Origin: a virus
Direction: 5' to 3' (one strand)
Virus record (IMG/VR): IMGVR_UViG_3300025151_000335
Location: 1-22,456 of that record
DNA length: 22,456 nt
In this document: positions 1-7,000 of the stretch, piece by piece
Layout of the letters: every line of letters begins with the position of its first letter
Position numbering within the stretch: the stretch's first letter is position 1
Translations under genes and position numbers: made by a program
The notes under the pieces: generated by a model
What the model was told of the DNA's origin: nothing
Database searches by the model: none
Seen by the model: the letters and a program-made list of their open reading frames with translations, nothing else

Positions 1-2
1 AT

Positions 3-41
3 CATATGATGCTATATTCTGTCAAGCCCAAGGAGAAATAA
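3..41 (+). CDS. 3' end of an upstream plus-strand gene (partial)
   Basis: The frame starting at base 3 is open from the edge and ends with TAA at 39-41, reading HMMLYSVKPKEK then stop. The stop shares its last A with the ATG of the exonuclease gene (TAATG), the same coupling used repeatedly elsewhere in this window. The final codons AAG GAG AAA also supply the ribosome binding site of the next gene. Only 12 residues are visible, so no product can be named. It could be a chance open frame. Confidence 0.4.
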   Translation, partial: HMMLYSVKPKEK

Positions 42-631
42 TGTACATATTTTTGGATACCGAAACCACCGGACTGATGCCTGACCTGCATGAGATCATC
101 GAGATTGCACTGATTACAACCGACAGCCAGTTCAACATAACCGGTACACATGTTTATAAGATCAAGCCGCAGAACCTCAAAGGCGCAGACCCAGATGCCC
201 TTGCCATCAACGGATACACAGACGCCGGATGGGCAGATGCTATGGATCCGTTCGAAGCAGCACATGCTGTGCGTGAAGTACTCGACATCCACAAGCGCAG
301 CATACTGGTGGCCCACAACCACATCTTCGACCTGAACTTCCTACAGCAGCTATTCCGTCGAAACATGATCGACGAGCAAATATGCAACCCCATAATAGAC
401 ACCCGAGGAGTAGTGCTCGAAACCTTCAAGCCCTTTGGACTGGGGGGTACTTCCATGAATAAAGTTTGTTTCTTTCTGCAATGGGAAAAGCCACAACACC
501 GTGCCTACGATGATGCCAAACTCTGTCTCCGCATTATGAAAGCCAGCAAAAGAAGTTACCTCAATAATGCAATACGCTTGCTCATTACTCGGCTTTGTGA
601 TACAATAGGATTGAATTATTCATGTATGTGA
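41..631 (+). CDS. DEDDh-family 3'-5' exonuclease (DnaQ-like)
   Basis: A 196-aa protein with the complete DEDDh exonuclease signature: D6 and E8 in the DTETTGL motif (Exo I), D97 in AHNHIFDLNFL (Exo II), and H153 with D158 in HRAYDDA (Exo III). Family members remove nucleotides from DNA or RNA 3' ends using two metal ions held by these residues. The length fits a stand-alone domain with no polymerase attached, so roles in replication proofreading, recombination or host-nucleic-acid turnover are all possible. The start is set by a strong AAGGAGAAATA leader directly before the ATG. The frame stays open upstream to the edge with no alternative start. It is on the opposite strand to all other complete genes here and converges with them, so it probably belongs to a separate DNA-metabolism transcript. 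Confidence 0.9.
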   Translation: MYIFLDTETTGLMPDLHEIIEIALITTDSQFNITGTHVYKIKPQNLKGADPDALAINGYTDAGWADAMDPFEAAHAVREVLDIHKRSILVAHNHIFDLNFLQQLFRRNMIDEQICNPIIDTRGVVLETFKPFGLGGTSMNKVCFFLQWEKPQHRAYDDAKLCLRIMKASKRSYLNNAIRLLITRLCDTIGLNYSCM

Positions 632-645
632 ATGGTTTTCTCCTC

Positions 646-724
646 GTAGGGCAGCCCCCGATTATTATCCTATTCTTAGAGCAGTGGTTGGTTAAAGAGT
701 ATTGGGCTGTCCTACTTTCTTTTT
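646..724 (+). terminator. Rho-independent terminator after the exonuclease gene
   Basis: GTAGGGCAGCCC (646-657) pairs with GGGCTGTCCTAC (704-715): 12 pairs, one of them G-U. The right arm is followed by TTTCTTTTT on the plus strand. The 46-nt loop is long for an intrinsic terminator. The hairpin lies in the convergent gap between the exonuclease and the minus-strand operon, and its right arm covers the stop codon (712-714) of the 115-aa gene. No T-run follows on the minus strand, so it looks directional for the plus strand. Confidence 0.6.
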
Positions 725-1059
725 AGTGAGCTAACTCTACGCCCACGACCAACCTTAGACTTCTCACGACGCTTACGAGCCAACTGGCTCTTAGACATCT
801 CACCTCTGGTCTTTGGTGTCTTCTTTGACACACGCTTTGTTGGACGACAGTAAGGTGTCTTCTTGCCACCTGCGCCACATGGCTTGCCACCCTGCTGCCT
901 CCAGTCTTCCTTTTGCCAGCGTTTCAATGAAGCACCCTTTTTTGTCTTGCGTACCTTGCCTTTGCCCTTACGACACTTAGCAATGGCCTGAGATGCTCTT
1001 GCACTTGGAAAGACTTTGTATGACCGTTTGACTTTTTTGTAACACGCGTCTTTAGGCAC
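712..1059 (-). CDS. Small very basic protein with two marine-phage Cys/Trp motifs
   Basis: A 115-aa protein, extremely rich in Lys and Arg. Two blocks stand out. Residues 3-31 run KDACYKKV...YKVFPSARAS...AKCRK, with Cys6 and Cys29. Residues 42-95 run GASLKRWQKEDW, then KPCGAGGKK, CRPTKRVSKKTPKT and GEMSKSQLARKRR, with Trp48, Trp53, Cys61 and Cys71. I recall both patterns from separate uncharacterised small proteins of marine phages and large algal viruses; the second resembles what I remember as DUF5872. No function is established. Charge and size suggest nucleic-acid binding, perhaps in the virion (inference). The start codon is GTG at 1059, preceded by GAGGTG inside the end of the amidase gene. 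It is the last gene of the minus-strand operon. Confidence 0.8.
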   Translation of the reverse strand: MPKDACYKKVKRSYKVFPSARASQAIAKCRKGKGKVRKTKKGASLKRWQKEDWRQQGGKPCGAGGKKTPYCRPTKRVSKKTPKTRGEMSKSQLARKRREKSKVGRGRRVSSLKRK

Positions 1060-1061
1060 AA

Positions 1062-1487
1062 CTACACCTCTGCATTTGAACTTTTACAATGCTTAAAATA
1101 TTGAATTATTTTGTATAAATTAATGCCAGGACATAATGTATTTGCCCAATCACGATGACATGACACATCGTTCCATGTAAGGTCATACTCTTTACATAGT
1201 TGATCTATTTTCCATTCAAGCTTTTTGCTTTGCTTTGGAGTTGGTGTAATGTTTTCAAAATTGCCTACAACACAAATGCCAATCGAATAACGGTTCTTGC
1301 CTTTGACATGTGCACCAATCTTGTTGACTGGTCTGCCCTCTGCCAATGAACCATCACCCAATATAATGTAATGGTAGCCAATGTCTGACCAACCATTGTT
1401 GTATACATGCCAATCTCGAATGTCATCTACAGTAGCGTTTGCATTAGATGCACTGTGATGCACAATAATCTTTTTAATTTGTCTCAT
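1062..1487 (-). CDS. N-acetylmuramoyl-L-alanine amidase (T7 lysozyme type endolysin)
   Basis: A 141-aa Amidase_2/PGRP-fold protein, close to the 151 aa of T7 lysozyme. It cuts the bond between N-acetylmuramic acid and L-alanine in peptidoglycan, releasing progeny. Zinc ligands fit H10 (IIVHHSAS), H111 and C119 (HRDWANTLCPG). The catalytic tyrosine fits Y38 in DIGYHYI. T117 sits where PGRPs have Thr and T7 has Lys128. The chosen ATG at 1487 puts the first strand where it falls in relatives and overlaps the 60-aa gene by 14 nt, but its ribosome binding site is poor. A GTG at 1565 with AAAGGTGG upstream would add 26 residues with a KRNR-plus-hydrophobic start (see findings). In T7 the homologue also inhibits the phage RNA polymerase; nothing here tests that. 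Confidence 0.9.
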   Translation of the reverse strand: MRQIKKIIVHHSASNANATVDDIRDWHVYNNGWSDIGYHYIILGDGSLAEGRPVNKIGAHVKGKNRYSIGICVVGNFENITPTPKQSKKLEWKIDQLCKEYDLTWNDVSCHRDWANTLCPGINLYKIIQYFKHCKSSNAEV

Positions 1488-1656
1488 CGATTTGCCCGAC
1501 AATATCCCCAAGTAATGCTGCGCCAAGAGATAACAAATCATAAGCCAACTCCTGTTTCTCTTCACGGTCTAAGCCACCTTTGCTAAAACGAATCAACTTG
1601 CCCAACAATCGTATGGCTTGTACCAACACCTGCTGGTCTACCCTTACTTTCCTCAT
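1474..1656 (-). CDS. Hypothetical 60-aa helical protein
   Basis: A 60-aa protein of no recognised family. Residues 1-28 are basic and amphipathic (VLVQAIRLLGKLIRFSKGG). After an acidic turn (DREEKQE) comes a second apolar helix, LAYDLLSLGAALLGDI. The apolar stretches are too short and too interrupted to call a transmembrane segment. A lysis accessory role is suggested only by position: its ATG overlaps the stop of the 37-aa basic peptide (ATGA), and its 3' end overlaps the amidase start. AAAGG lies 9 nt before the ATG. It is tightly packed between plausible genes and starts with a good coupling signal, so it is probably expressed. Confidence 0.65.
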   Translation of the reverse strand: MRKVRVDQQVLVQAIRLLGKLIRFSKGGLDREEKQELAYDLLSLGAALLGDIVGQIDETN

Positions 1657-1766
1657 CGCTTTTTACCTTTGCTATAGGCTTTGCGTGCCTTCTTAGCTGC
1701 TGCTTTGGTTTTCATGTGGGCTTTCTTCTTCGGCTTTGCCTTTACTTTCGCCTTCATGTATTTCAT
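1653..1766 (-). CDS. Hidden 37-aa lysine-rich basic peptide
   Basis: This short gene overlaps the last 74 nt of the RusA-like gene in another frame. It starts MKYMKAKVKAKPKKKAHM and ends KKARKAYSKGKKR, and is mostly Lys, Ala and Arg with no acidic residue. Support comes from a strong AAGAGGT placed 4 nt before the ATG at 1766 and from a stop that overlaps the next ATG as ATGA, the coupling used throughout the operon. A second in-frame ATG lies at 1757. The composition resembles the start of the 100-aa basic protein (MPKSKAKAKPKK). Nucleic-acid condensation or membrane activity are guesses. Lys-rich reading could also arise by chance from purine-rich coding DNA. Confidence 0.55.
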   Translation of the reverse strand: MKYMKAKVKAKPKKKAHMKTKAAAKKARKAYSKGKKR

Positions 1767-2160
1767 CGATACCTCTTATGGTTATTGTGGTGTGGGGTTC
1801 TTCATTCAACGCTGCCATATACTTAACTGCGCTGATTGATACTACTATATTATCATCTAATAAGACGCCTGCGTCAACCAAACAATCCAAAGTGCTTTTG
1901 ATGCAGTTGTCTATGTCGGGCTTCTTGCTTTTGTATATGCGACGCACCTGACGCTTTGGAGTGTTTGCCAATCGCTTAAACACATACTCAACATGTATGC
2001 ATGTATTGTCTGTCAACGCATCCTTTGTGTTTTGATTGCGTAGCTGAATAATGGCTGACTTCTTGTAATCCGTATAATGCTTTGGCAGATAGGCACGCCC
2101 CATCCGTGTCACCCGTGGACGAGGGGCTGCTACTGGCTGTCCTTCTATTACCAGTTTCAT
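1693..2160 (-). CDS. rusA: RusA-family Holliday junction resolvase
   Basis: A 155-aa protein with the RusA signature. KPDIDNCIK gives D82, D84 and K88, and LLDDNIV gives D103. The D, D, K, D spacing is identical to E. coli RusA D70, D72, K76 and D91, the metal-binding and catalytic residues. The N-terminal GQPVAAPRPRVTR strand is also typical. RusA enzymes are homodimers that nick four-way junctions symmetrically. In phages they resolve recombination or replication branches before packaging. The C-terminus after about residue 133 is a charged Ser/Glu/Lys-rich tail that may be disordered; its DNA also encodes the 37-aa peptide in another frame. The start overlaps the 100-aa gene stop as ATGA, behind a weak AAGAAG leader. 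Confidence 0.9.
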   Translation of the reverse strand: MKLVIEGQPVAAPRPRVTRMGRAYLPKHYTDYKKSAIIQLRNQNTKDALTDNTCIHVEYVFKRLANTPKRQVRRIYKSKKPDIDNCIKSTLDCLVDAGVLLDDNIVVSISAVKYMAALNEEPHTTITIRGIDEIHEGESKGKAEEESPHENQSSS

Positions 2161-2459
2161 TTCTTCTTGGTAATCTTGCTAACAGGCTTCTTTGACCACA
2201 TACGGCAACTCCAGTAACCTGCTTTGGTCTTATCTGTTTTGCTTGAGCAGTTGTGCCTTTTGCGAAAGTTAGAACGGGCTTTGGGGTTGTCTCTGCGGAT
2301 TTCCATGTTTGGATCTCCAAACTTAACAGTCTTTACATTCCCACTTTTTGTCCGTACACGAACAACAAATTTCTTTTTGCCGTAACCGGCTTCGCCTTTC
2401 TTTATTCGTCGTGGACTATGTGGTTTTTTAGGCTTGGCCTTGGCCTTGGATTTGGGCAT
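2157..2459 (-). CDS. Basic 100-aa protein with RHNC / YWSCRMW motifs
   Basis: A very basic 100-aa protein. After a Lys/Ala/Pro-rich leader (residues 1-20) it has KKGEAGYGKKKFVV, then KFGDPNMEIRRDNPKAR (46-62), FRKRHNCSS (65-73) and GYWSCRMWSKK (81-91). I recall the combination GDPNM, RHNC and YWSCRMW from many uncharacterised marine phage proteins. The two cysteines (71 and 85) with His69 could bind a metal, but this is untested. It overlaps the holin-like gene by 32 nt and the RusA-like gene by 4 nt. TAGGA lies 8 nt before the ATG. A small virion-associated or nucleic-acid-binding role is an inference from charge and late-gene context. Confidence 0.8.
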   Translation of the reverse strand: MPKSKAKAKPKKPHSPRRIKKGEAGYGKKKFVVRVRTKSGNVKTVKFGDPNMEIRRDNPKARSNFRKRHNCSSKTDKTKAGYWSCRMWSKKPVSKITKKK

Positions 2460-2781
2460 GTTTGTATCCTACTACTGCTTTTATTTCTTTAACATCGTTT
2501 TCGATGGGGTTTAAACGACCATGCAATCCTGCAATGGCTTTGCGAAATACCTCTGTCTGCTCAGCATGCTCTTGGTGCAAAATAGTTTTCATGTCATCCA
2601 AACGGTTGCATATTTGATTTTGCGCTTCCATTTGTTTGTCTATCTGCTCAAGATGTTTGTCTACTATTTGAGGTATGTACTTGCCTGCAAACTTACCAAG
2701 TCCCCATAAAATCGCAACTGCCAATGACAATGCACTGACAGGTCCAGTCAAAAAGTTCATTACCATTTCTTGTGTGGTCAT
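2428..2781 (-). CDS. Single-TM coiled-coil protein, holin candidate
   Basis: A 117-aa protein with one membrane segment near the N-terminus (about residues 12-32, TGPVSALSLAVAILWGLG). A long, heptad-rich, charged region follows, from about residue 38 to 103 (HLEQIDKQMEAQ, then RLDDMKTILH, then IENDVKEIKAVV). The C-terminus is hydrophilic and Gln/Gly-rich. One TM plus a coiled coil is common among small phage holins and XhlA-like membrane proteins. The position just before the amidase cluster supports a lysis role, with the caveat that a spanin-like or virion membrane role would look similar. GAGGCATAAA precedes the ATG, one base after the stop of the 295-aa gene. Confidence 0.65.
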   Translation of the reverse strand: MTTQEMVMNFLTGPVSALSLAVAILWGLGKFAGKYIPQIVDKHLEQIDKQMEAQNQICNRLDDMKTILHQEHAEQTEVFRKAIAGLHGRLNPIENDVKEIKAVVGYKHAQIQGQGQA

Positions 2782-2782
2782 T

Positions 2783-3670
2783 TTATGCCTCAGTATTTAG
2801 CTTACGCCATTTCAAATTAAAGTCCCATGTTTTCGTGGGCGATGGATTAGCACCACCGTTAACCGTATCAATAAACATATTAAACATGACGCCTAATAAA
2901 ACAGTATCAGCGGAATCATTTGAAAAGCCGCTGGTGCTGTCTTGTTGTTGTCCAATTACAGTTTGAGGATACTCTAAGGGGATAGATGTCTTATCTGCAT
3001 AAGCCATAAAATCACCTTGGGTTAAACATATTGTTTTATTGTCTGAACCGTCTATGCCTTGTGCAACTGTAACTGTATGAACCAAATGTTTAAGGTCTAT
3101 TCCAGCAGCATAAGCATATATAGTTCCTCTTAGACCGGCTGTTGTTTGGTCTCTCATTCTACGAACAAAAGCGTCATTAGCTATTAGTGTAGAGCCTGAT
3201 TTTGTATGAAGAAAACCGTGCCCATAAAAGCCTCCTTTAGGGGCTGAACTGAAAGGTGGAGGACTTAAAGAACTAAACAAACAAACACCTAAGGGATACC
3301 CTATATCTGTTTGGTAAGTGCTTCCCGATGTCATGTTGTAGATTTCTATAGATATTTGAAAAACTGCATTATTTCCATCACCATTGTCTAAGTCATCAAG
3401 ACTAAAACCGGTGTCGAAATAAACAACACCGACATCATTTCGAGGAAAGTTATTAAAAACACCAACTGCATTATTTGCGATTGAAATCCGATTTTCATAA
3501 CCGCTTTGAGGACTGGCTGAAAGCGTAAAGGTTTGATAACTTTGGGCGTCTGTCTGTAAATCTGATGGGGTTAATGAAGTCCAAGCACCAGCATTACCAC
3601 CACCTCCACCACCACTGTCAGTAGCAGGAGGTATGGCAACATTCTGAAAGTTTACTCTTGATATAGGCAT
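2783..3670 (-). CDS. Beta-rich structural protein with polyglycine hinge, tail appendage candidate
   Basis: A 295-aa protein without a recognised family. A short N-terminal segment (residues 1-18, MPISRVNFQNVAIPPATD) is joined by a run of six glycines (about 20-25) to a domain rich in Thr, Ser, Tyr, Phe and alternating polar/apolar strands. That layout suits a short anchor plus an exposed beta domain, such as a receptor-binding or fibre-tip protein. The base composition is more A/T-rich than many neighbours. The start codon overlaps the stop of the 127-aa gene (TAATG) and is preceded by TTTACTGGAGAGAG, identical to the capsid gene leader. Function is inferred from context and composition only. 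Confidence 0.65.
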   Translation of the reverse strand: MPISRVNFQNVAIPPATDSGGGGGGNAGAWTSLTPSDLQTDAQSYQTFTLSASPQSGYENRISIANNAVGVFNNFPRNDVGVVYFDTGFSLDDLDNGDGNNAVFQISIEIYNMTSGSTYQTDIGYPLGVCLFSSLSPPPFSSAPKGGFYGHGFLHTKSGSTLIANDAFVRRMRDQTTAGLRGTIYAYAAGIDLKHLVHTVTVAQGIDGSDNKTICLTQGDFMAYADKTSIPLEYPQTVIGQQQDSTSGFSNDSADTVLLGVMFNMFIDTVNGGANPSPTKTWDFNLKWRKLNTEA

Positions 3671-4053
3671 TACTCTCTCCAGTAAACTTCAGTCTTTGTC
3701 CAAGTGTATGTGCCTGCATCAACCTTTGCATGAATGTAGATTTCACCCTGAGTGTATATGTTGGCTTCTACTTCATATAAAGCCACACCAACGGTGTTAG
3801 TCGTTACACCAGTCGCAAGTGTAGCTTCTGTGTCAGGAATAAGGATGTCATCACCAGCCGCATCACGGCTTACTTGAATGCTTACCTTTGTCGTTGAAGA
3901 CAAAGTACCACGCACACGAATAAGGCTCAGTGTAATGTTGCTGGGCAACTCCACACTCATGTACTTTGCAGCTGCATAAGATGTAGAAGTGACCGATACT
4001 GAGCTATCTGGTTCGACTATCTTTTGTTTGTTTAATTGACCTGTTTGTGCCAT
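3670..4053 (-). CDS. Small beta-rich putative virion protein
   Basis: A 127-aa protein of unknown family with Ser/Thr/Val-rich strands such as SVSVTSTSYAAAKYMSVEL, KVSIQVSRD and EIYIHAKVDAGTYTW. It has no signal peptide, membrane segment or catalytic motif. The look is of a compact beta sandwich, as in small head or tail accessory proteins. It follows the giant ejection protein after a 24-nt gap. AAGGGGG lies before the ATG with a wide spacing. Its last five codons (YWRE and stop) form the ribosome-binding region of the next gene, so the two are probably translationally coupled. Confidence 0.6.
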   Translation of the reverse strand: MAQTGQLNKQKIVEPDSSVSVTSTSYAAAKYMSVELPSNITLSLIRVRGTLSSTTKVSIQVSRDAAGDDILIPDTEATLATGVTTNTVGVALYEVEANIYTQGEIYIHAKVDAGTYTWTKTEVYWRE

Positions 4054-4077
4054 GATGCACCCCCTTATTTGTATACA

Positions 4078-7000
4078 TTATTTTGGTGACAGTATAGCCT
4101 CTTTCTGTTTCTGCCTTTTTAATTCTGCTCTAATAAACATTGCCTCTGGCGTATCATCTCGTGTCATTGACATCAATCCCAACTCATAAGATAATGCTGC
4201 ACTCATCTGTAACTGCATTGGATTTGCCATGCCTGTCTGCCGATACAAATCTTGTATCGCAGAATAATACCCACGGTCATACTGCATTTTATCAATACCA
4301 AGGTTCATTATGTCAACATCAGATGCGTATTGCAACTTTAAAGTATCCATAAATCGCCTTTGCAAGCCTGTAACGAACAATAAACTGTCAAGTGAATAAA
4401 ACACTTTTTCAGCTATATCATCTCCAAATTTATAGGCTTGTCCTTTATAAGTTGGATCACCTTCTCTTGGTGCAACTTGTTCTACATTAAATATGTATTT
4501 AAACTCTCTACCGTACAAAGGTGGTTGCTTTTCCATTAAAGCCACATAATGAGGCGGTACAAATCGTGTGCCTTGATACGGGTTTAATTTACCCTTGCCT
4601 TGATATTGTCCTGCCAAACCAAATAATATATTTGTAAGAGGCATTAAAGGTTGTCGATCTATTAATGCTTGTGCAAACTGTGAAGTCAATTCACCTGATG
4701 AAATATCAGCATCTTCATATGCTATTGATGCACTAATCGCTGCTGCATAAGCCATACCATCAATTAATATGCCCATGCTTTCATATGCTGGATTGTAAAA
4801 CCCTACAGCCATTTCGTTGCGTTCTAAGCCTTTATTGGTCACATATCGGAATATGCGTGCATGTTCTCTGGTGTCACCAACATAATAACTTTCCTGCTGC
4901 TTAGCATATCCTTCTTGTGCACGCAATATACGCAGTACATCACCCTTACCACGCCACAATGCACCCACAACACCTTTAAAACTCATCCATTGAAACGACC
5001 AAAAAGCAACGGTACTACCTGCAATTTTTTCCATTGAACTGTTGCGTGCCTTACCATAGTCTAACAATGCCTCACGGCTTCTGGTTGCTGCTTGCTGTGG
5101 GGTCAGTCCGTCGTACAAGGCCTCCGCAAATACAGCACGGCGCAATCTCATATCAGTGTAATGCGACCACATGGTGTACCGTGTACGCTTCGATGGATCT
5201 AAATACCATCGCACAAACTGCTGTGATTTGGCAGCCGTTTGAAACTCACTCGTCAATGCCAACTCACGCATCAATTCTGACATAGAAGTCTTCTGAAATT
5301 GCGCTGCACTAAAAGTAGTTGCTATGTTTTCGCTGCTAACTAAGTCTGCATATTGACCGTAAGTAATGGTTTGACCATTGCGTGTAACCATCATGACTTC
5401 ATCAGGAGCCCAGTTGCCACGAACAAACTTATGGTCGGCATGCAACCAAGACAAACTGCGCAATGTATTGTTTATACCCAATTCTGTTGACATCAACAAT
5501 GGCGCACTAATCAAGTTTACACCAAGGTATCTGGTATTCGGTGCACCCATACCACCCAATAGACCAGTATTGGATATGCGATTTAAAATATCAAACATGT
5601 TTCCTAACATGTAAGATCTATTTTGTTGGTATATTTCTTTTCTGCCTTTTGCATAGTTCTCTGTATACATTCTGTAGTTTTGAATTATATCGGTCCAGTC
5701 ATCGCCTCGAGCCAATGCTTTCAAGTTTTCAAACTCTTTAAACATTTCTTGACCCATAAACAGTGCAACACCCTCAGAGGGTAATACAGACAAGTATGGA
5801 CGGTACATACCAATAATTTCGGCTGCAAAGTTATCTGTGGTTGCTGGTCCAATGGTCACACCATAGCTGCGCAGCATGTTGTCTATTTCTTTTTCTACAT
5901 ACACCAAGGGTGCAGTACCAGCCACAAGTTGCGACATGTCATCAGTAAACAATCGCAAGTCAGCAAGATTACCTGTATATGCACCATTTAAACCAAAAAT
6001 GCCTGCAATGCCTGCTCGACTATACTTTGGCTGTGCTTTAAAATTAAAACCAGCAGCCTCTAATAGTGCGTGAAGATCATAAGTAAATTGTTGATATGCT
6101 TGACCATAGCTACCTTTGTTGACAATCTTTGTAAGGTTTCTCGACGGTCCTTTGTTTGCAACTTTGGCTTTGACCATACCATCAATCATACTGGTTGATA
6201 TTCTACCCAGATCCCGTGAAGACATCATCAATACTTTTTCAGCACTCTTTCCAATGGTGTCTACTAGTTGTCGAGATGCACGAAACACATCCTCATAAAA
6301 TTCATCGGTTCTTTCTGGATATATTTTACGCAGTTGTTCTTCAAAGTTCATCTTTGCTGCTTGCAAATTAGCAGGTTGGTTTGCAAACTTCTCACCACCT
6401 CTTGCCAGTCGAAAACTTTCTTGTAGTTCAAAGTTATTCAATGCATAGAACAATGGATGCTTTTCTGTTTCAAACATCATTTTGATCGTCGTACTGGTGA
6501 CACGGCGAGGTGATATTGACTTCTGTAATTTTTGGATTGGTGTTAGTACCAAGTCCATGTACATCGATGGGTACAACATCAGTAGCTCATCAATGCCAGC
6601 CTTCATTACCACTTCACCACGCAGGCTTAGCGTCAACAAAGTTATACCCTCAGTCCATGCCAAGTCTGTGTCACCACCTACTTTGCTTGCTCGTAGCTGT
6701 GTTGATTTAAGTGCAGGATTGTCTTCTACAATCTTAGCGGCTGTTTTCTGAAGCAATGCCGTGCTTAAACCATCAGCCTCTGCGGCAGCCTCACGCAGGT
6801 ATCGCACAAACTGTCCAGTCTTCATCTGTCTGGTCTGCGGCACAAACCATATGTTATCAAAGAACCTAGACAATATGACGAACAGTTGCTCTTGAACCAC
6901 AGCGTTGTACAATGTGGTTTCAATGGCTTCAGCCTTAGGCACAACCACATCATCTATGCGGTATCCAACAATGTCTTCTTCTACTAAGTCTTCAACATCA

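Noticed and set aside
1-10. Perfect palindrome ATCATATGAT at the left edge
   Set aside because: Ten A/T-rich bases at an edge inside a probable coding frame are too weak to call a site.
5990-6130. RNLTK...YG in the giant protein resembling motif B (R-x3-K-x7-YG) of T7/N4-type virion RNA polymerases
   Set aside because: The spacing is one residue short and no DxxG-type motif A or HDS motif C could be found, so a virion RNA polymerase is not supported.
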